Shown: piece after piece, positions 5,471 through 7,625 of the stretch | Numbering within the stretch: position 1 is the first letter of the stretch | Layout of the letters: each line of letters opens with the position of its first letter | NCBI GenBank assembly: GCA_934130265.1 | Contig: CAKOYC010000053.1 | Coordinates: forward strand, 1-7,625 | DNA from: an uncultured Bacilli bacterium | GTDB taxonomy: Bacteria; Bacillota_I; Bacilli_A; RF39; UBA660 | Direction: 5' to 3' | DNA: 7,625 bases | The notes under the pieces: model-generated | What the model saw: the letters and a program-made list of their open reading frames with translations, nothing else | The model's database searches: none | What the model was told of the DNA's origin: nothing | Program-made: the position numbers and the translations under genes

Positions 5471-6372
5471 AGATGAATACCTCCTTTCAACATATCTATA
5501 AAGCTTTCTAATCTAGTAATAATAGCAATATCACTATTAATCTCTTCAAATGTAAGTAAGAGTACTTTACTATTACCTTTCTTTCTTATAATCATTTCAT
5601 TAGTTAAAGAGTCAGGTCCACAAGGAAAAGCTGATATTAAAATAATTCCATCAACTTTATCTTTATAATAAGAGAAAGCTCCTAGTAATTCTTTATTCAT
5701 TGTCCAGTGAACAGTCTTAGAAATTCTTTTGCATTCATCTTCAATTATGTTTCTATCTATTTCATGACTATAAATTATTTCTATATCGTTTTCTTTTAAA
5801 TACTTAGTAACACTACCGCCAATTAGTGAATCTAATAAGTTATAACTGTGTCCTAATAAAAGAACCTTTTTCTTCCTAGACTTAAGTTTCTCTAGTCCAC
5901 TTTTCTTAAGTTTATCAAGATATAACTCTTCTTTTTCCTTAGCAATTAAGTAAGCATTATTAGATTCAAAATAACTAAATCCTAGTTCTTTTCCTAGTAG
6001 AATAAAAGCTTTCTTCTCACTATTATGGTGTTCTACATCAACATTATAGTTTAGTATCTTCTTATTAAATAGTACTCTTACTAAATCATATAAAGCATTA
6101 AAATTAGTACATACTTGTTCATTCTTTTTTAAAGAGTAAATTCTTGGTATAAAGATAGTATCACACTTATCTTTTATCTCATCTATTTGACCTAAGAATA
6201 TTTTCATGGATAAACATGCTTCATCTAAGGCAATATTTTTTCCTCTTTCTAATGTTTTATAAGTAGTATTATCACTAACTATATAAGGTATTTCTAATAC
6301 ATCAAAAAAACTTTTCCACAATATACCATAGCGGTAGTATAAAAATCCTCTAGGTATTCCAATTCTATCCAT
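5467..6372 (-). CDS. COG3580-like, HgdB-related iron-sulfur subunit (DUF2229-type)
   Basis: This 301-residue protein opens the minus-strand operon. It starts MDRIGIPRGFLYYRYGILWK, the usual start of COG3580/DUF2229 proteins. Three cysteines sit at conserved places: Cys53 (LDEACLSMKIFLGQ), Cys88 (KKNEQVCTNF) and Cys251 (FPCGPDSL). GHSYNLLD (174-181) corresponds to the family GH-YN motif. The C-terminal TFEEINSDIAIITRLESF is paralogous to the end of the next gene. By analogy with HgdB-type and double-cubane cluster proteins these cysteines could hold a low-potential iron-sulfur cluster, shared with or parallel to that of the COG3581 protein; this is inference. The ATG 6372 has a purine-rich SD (AGGAAGG, complement of 6378-6384) five bases upstream. 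The stop overlaps the next start by 4 nt. Function is uncharacterised in the family. Confidence 0.8.
   Translation of the reverse strand: MDRIGIPRGFLYYRYGILWKSFFDVLEIPYIVSDNTTYKTLERGKNIALDEACLSMKIFLGQIDEIKDKCDTIFIPRIYSLKKNEQVCTNFNALYDLVRVLFNKKILNYNVDVEHHNSEKKAFILLGKELGFSYFESNNAYLIAKEKEELYLDKLKKSGLEKLKSRKKKVLLLGHSYNLLDSLIGGSVTKYLKENDIEIIYSHEIDRNIIEDECKRISKTVHWTMNKELLGAFSYYKDKVDGIILISAFPCGPDSLTNEMIIRKKGNSKVLLLTFEEINSDIAIITRLESFIDMLKGGIHL
5480..5487 (-). promoter_or_regulatory. SD that fixes the TTG start of the COG3581-like gene
   Basis: AAAGGAGG on the minus strand (complement of 5480-5487) lies inside the end of the upstream gene, nine bases before TTG 5470. No in-frame ATG or GTG is better placed, and the homologous N-terminus (KKVLAFPQLGDY) begins right there. 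Confidence 0.75.
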
Positions 6373-6432
6373 AAGAGCCTTCCTTTCCTTATAACTTTAT
6401 GTGATAAAATGATGAAAATTTACAGTCATTAT

Positions 6433-6462
6433 TCGACAAAATAAAATAAAGTGTGTTATAAT
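6433..6462 (+). promoter_or_regulatory. Strong promoter of the thioredoxin-like/PH operon
   Basis: TCGACA (6433-6438), an 18-bp spacer and perfect TATAAT (6457-6462) preceded by TGT make an extended -10 promoter. Start is expected near 6469, giving a leader of about 17 nt with SD GGAG (6474-6477) eight bases before ATG 6486. The divergent operon starts at 6372. I see no convincing minus-strand -35/-10 pair in the shared 113-bp gap, only weak matches such as TATAAG (complement of 6388-6393) too close to the SD. Confidence 0.7.
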
Positions 6463-6485
6463 CTTGCTAGAGAGGAGAATTAAAG

Positions 6486-7037
6486 ATGGATGATAAGAAA
6501 AAAGATCAAATAAAAACCGCTATTATTATAGTACTATTATTAGTTATTGTATTTGGAGGAAGTTATTTTGCATCAGAAGTTAAATCTAATAAAAATACAT
6601 CTAGTAAGACAACAACAACTACTGATAAGCAAAAGGATACAACAACAGATAGTGATGATAATACGGAGATTAGTGAAGATAAACAAGCTGAATTAAATAG
6701 TATTGATATTGATAAATATTTATCACTTAAGAAAGGTAGTGATAAGTCAATTATCTATATTTCAAGACCAACTTGTCATTATTGTCAACAAGAAGATCCA
6801 ATTATTAAAAATATTGTATATGAAACTAATATTACAGTTAATTATTTAAATACTGATGAACTTGATGATGATGGTAATACTAAGTTAATTAAATCTGATG
6901 ACTATTTCAGTGAAGGATATGGTACTCCATTAATTCTAGTTGTTCAAAAGAATAAGATTGTAGATAAGATTGAAGGATTAACTTCTAAAGAAGATATTGT
7001 TTCATTCTTTAAAAAATATGATTTCATAAAAGATTAA
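6486..7037 (+). CDS. Membrane-anchored thioredoxin-fold protein
   Basis: This 183-residue protein has a short charged N-terminus, one transmembrane helix (about 10-28, TAIIIVLLLVIVFGGSYF) and a long S/T/D/K-rich spacer (about 31-70). These are followed by a thioredoxin fold outside the membrane. The active site is Cys97-His-Tyr-Cys100 in SRPTCHYCQQ. GYGTPLILV carries the expected cis-Pro at 148 with Thr before it, and a final helix at about 167-177 closes the fold. It could reduce, oxidise or otherwise shuttle disulfides of surface proteins; direction and partner cannot be told from sequence. The spacer would lift the domain off the membrane. No DsbD/CcdA-type electron donor is in the window. 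It is followed after 10 nt by the PH-domain gene and shares its promoter. Confidence 0.85.
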   Translation: MDDKKKDQIKTAIIIVLLLVIVFGGSYFASEVKSNKNTSSKTTTTTDKQKDTTTDSDDNTEISEDKQAELNSIDIDKYLSLKKGSDKSIIYISRPTCHYCQQEDPIIKNIVYETNITVNYLNTDELDDDGNTKLIKSDDYFSEGYGTPLILVVQKNKIVDKIEGLTSKEDIVSFFKKYDFIKD

Positions 7038-7047
7038 TGGTGGTTTT

Positions 7048-7485
7048 ATGAATAATGAAGAAAAACTAAGAAGCTTACTTAGTGAATTTAGATCAAAATA
7101 TCCTATGACTATTGGGTGGAGACTTGAAAAGAATAGTAAGATAGTTTTAAAGCATCTTTATGATGATGAAGAAATACTTTATGCTTTTTATGCTCAGAAA
7201 AATGATAATCCATTAAATATTCTAGGAACAGGTGTTATTGTTCTTACTAATAAGAGATTAGTTATAGGAAGAGATAGGGTAGTAGTTGGCTATTTCTTTG
7301 ATAGTATTACTCCTGATATGTTTAGTGATTTAAAAGTTAAAAGTGGTGTTATCTTTGGGAAAGTAGAAATTGATATGTTACATGAATTTATTATCTTAAG
7401 TAATATTGATAAGAGAGCTTTACCAGAAATAGAGAAAAAAGTATCTAGTTTTATGCATGATGCTAAATGCAAGATTGTTGATTAA
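7048..7485 (+). CDS. Small protein with YokE-like bacterial PH domain
   Basis: This 145-residue protein has no membrane segment or signal peptide. Residues 1-45 are mostly helical and charged. From about 40 to 135 the pattern is that of the YokE-like PH domain (bPH_3): EEILYAFYAQ, GTGVIVLTNKRLVIGRD (60-76, the hallmark of the fold), VVGYFFDSI, LKVKSGVIFGKVEID, EFIILSNIDKRALPEIEKKV ending in the closing helix. Such domains are thought to aid protein or membrane binding, but the function of stand-alone copies is unknown. The SD is GGTGG just before ATG 7048, in the 10-nt gap after the thioredoxin-like gene, so both are probably on one mRNA. One cytoplasmic and one extracellular product in the same operon suggests either loose linkage or control across the membrane; the sequence does not decide. 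Confidence 0.75.
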   Translation: MNNEEKLRSLLSEFRSKYPMTIGWRLEKNSKIVLKHLYDDEEILYAFYAQKNDNPLNILGTGVIVLTNKRLVIGRDRVVVGYFFDSITPDMFSDLKVKSGVIFGKVEIDMLHEFIILSNIDKRALPEIEKKVSSFMHDAKCKIVD

Positions 7486-7495
7486 TTGTTGATTT
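7474..7495 (+). repeat. Two-copy 11-bp tandem repeat over the PH-gene stop codon
   Basis: ATTGTTGATTA (7474-7484) is followed at once by ATTGTTGATTT (7485-7495). The first copy encodes the last residues I-V-D and most of the TAA stop. It looks like a slipped-strand duplication at the gene end; no role is evident. Confidence 0.6.
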
Positions 7496-7501
7496 GCAGA
7501 T

Positions 7502-7526
7502 AAAAATGTACAGATTTTACGTTTTT
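7502..7526 (+). terminator. Candidate terminator of the thioredoxin-like/PH operon
   Basis: AAAAATGTA (7502-7510) and TACGTTTTT (7518-7526) form a 9-bp stem with one G-T pair and a seven-base loop. The five T at the end of the stem form a short U-tract. The stem is AT-rich and weak, but it is correctly placed 16 bases after the stop. Confidence 0.5.
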
Positions 7527-7546
7527 AGTTTACGCCAAGTTAACAT

Positions 7547-7556
7547 GGGGGGGGGG
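7547..7556. repeat. Homopolymer run of ten G
   Basis: Ten consecutive G lie in otherwise very AT-rich intergenic DNA, directly after an ATG-like ACAT. No other homopolymer of G or C longer than four is apparent in the window. Changing its length by one does not open an ORF of more than about 18 codons on either strand inside the window, so a coding phase switch is not supported here. It could be a slippery regulatory tract or a sequencing/assembly artefact. Confidence 0.7.
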
Positions 7557-7591
7557 TATTAAATGACAATATCCTCCTTTTAAATATCTAT

Positions 7592-7625
7592 AAAAGATAG
7601 ACTGATATTATAGGTCTATTCTTTT
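7592..7625. terminator. Terminator-like hairpin at the right edge
   Basis: AAAAGATAGAC (7592-7602) pairs with GTCTATTCTTTT (7614-7625) with one bulged T. A-run and T-run at the two ends would let it act in either direction, but the right side is cut by the window end. It lies downstream of an apparent terminator and no gene lies between the two, so it more likely serves a gene arriving from the right or a small RNA from the 7527-7591 stretch. Confidence 0.5.

Noticed and set aside
6373..6485. Promoter for the minus-strand activase operon
   Set aside because: Only weak -10-like matches (such as TATAAG) with poor -35 partners and implausible distance to the SD; not supportable by eye.
7290..7472. 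60-codon minus-strand ORF
   Set aside because: Antisense to the PH-domain gene; no SD, and its composition is that of a shadow frame.
7545..7562. Phase-variable ORF starting ATG-GGG at the G tract
   Set aside because: It closes after five codons, and adding or removing one G gives only short frames within the window.

Overview
The window is strongly AT-rich, with TGA read as a stop (the gene at 2041 ends in TGA, as does the one whose stop is at 5467-5469). Strong Shine-Dalgarno (SD) sequences, short leaders and A/T-flanked intrinsic terminators are seen throughout. Together with a YkpA-type ABC-F protein, a YokE-like PH domain, a DUF3592 protein and an oxygen-sensitive type of activase module, this points to an anaerobic low-GC Bacillota. 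A gut Bacilli/Mollicutes-related lineage is my guess; taxonomy cannot be settled from the sequence alone.

Region 1-300 is the most unusual part. It holds a 23-codon hydrophobic peptide ORF with a near-consensus extended SD, placed behind a perfect 8-bp hairpin. On the opposite strand, about 115 bp downstream of it, lies a good promoter (TTGTTA-N17-TAGAAT with an extended -10) that would drive a roughly 120-nt antisense RNA. That RNA would end at a strong hairpin plus U-tract next to the peptide stop codon. The octamer GCATCTGA occurs four times in alternating orientation and gives both a 15-bp 5'-3' pairing within the peptide mRNA and a direct repeat through which the antisense RNA could pair with the mRNA 5' end. 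This is the layout of a type I toxin-antitoxin locus, resembling the Fst/par or TxpA/RatA arrangement. I do not recognise the peptide family.

Region 300-2005 is a monocistronic ABC-F translation factor (YkpA/YbiT type) with its own promoter and terminator. Region 2008-3465 is a two-gene translationally coupled operon: a single-pass membrane protein of unknown function and a two-TM DUF3592 protein. It ends at a terminator shared with the convergent operon.

Region 3456-6390 (minus strand) is a tightly packed three-gene operon: COG3580-like protein, COG3581-like protein, then a BadF/HgdC-type ATPase activase. Genes overlap by 4 nt or lie 2 nt apart. This is the split form of the very large 'acyl-CoA dehydratase activase-related' proteins found in many anaerobes. 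By family knowledge the activase would use ATP to send a low-potential electron to iron-sulfur HgdB-like partners; the substrate is unknown.

Region 6434-7526 is a divergent operon with a near-consensus extended -10 promoter: a membrane-anchored thioredoxin-fold protein (CHYC active site) followed by a small YokE-like PH-domain protein. Region 7486-7625 has no gene I can support, but it holds a weak terminator, a run of ten G that is strikingly out of character for this DNA, an anti-SD-like CCTCCTTTT and a terminator-like hairpin running into the window end.
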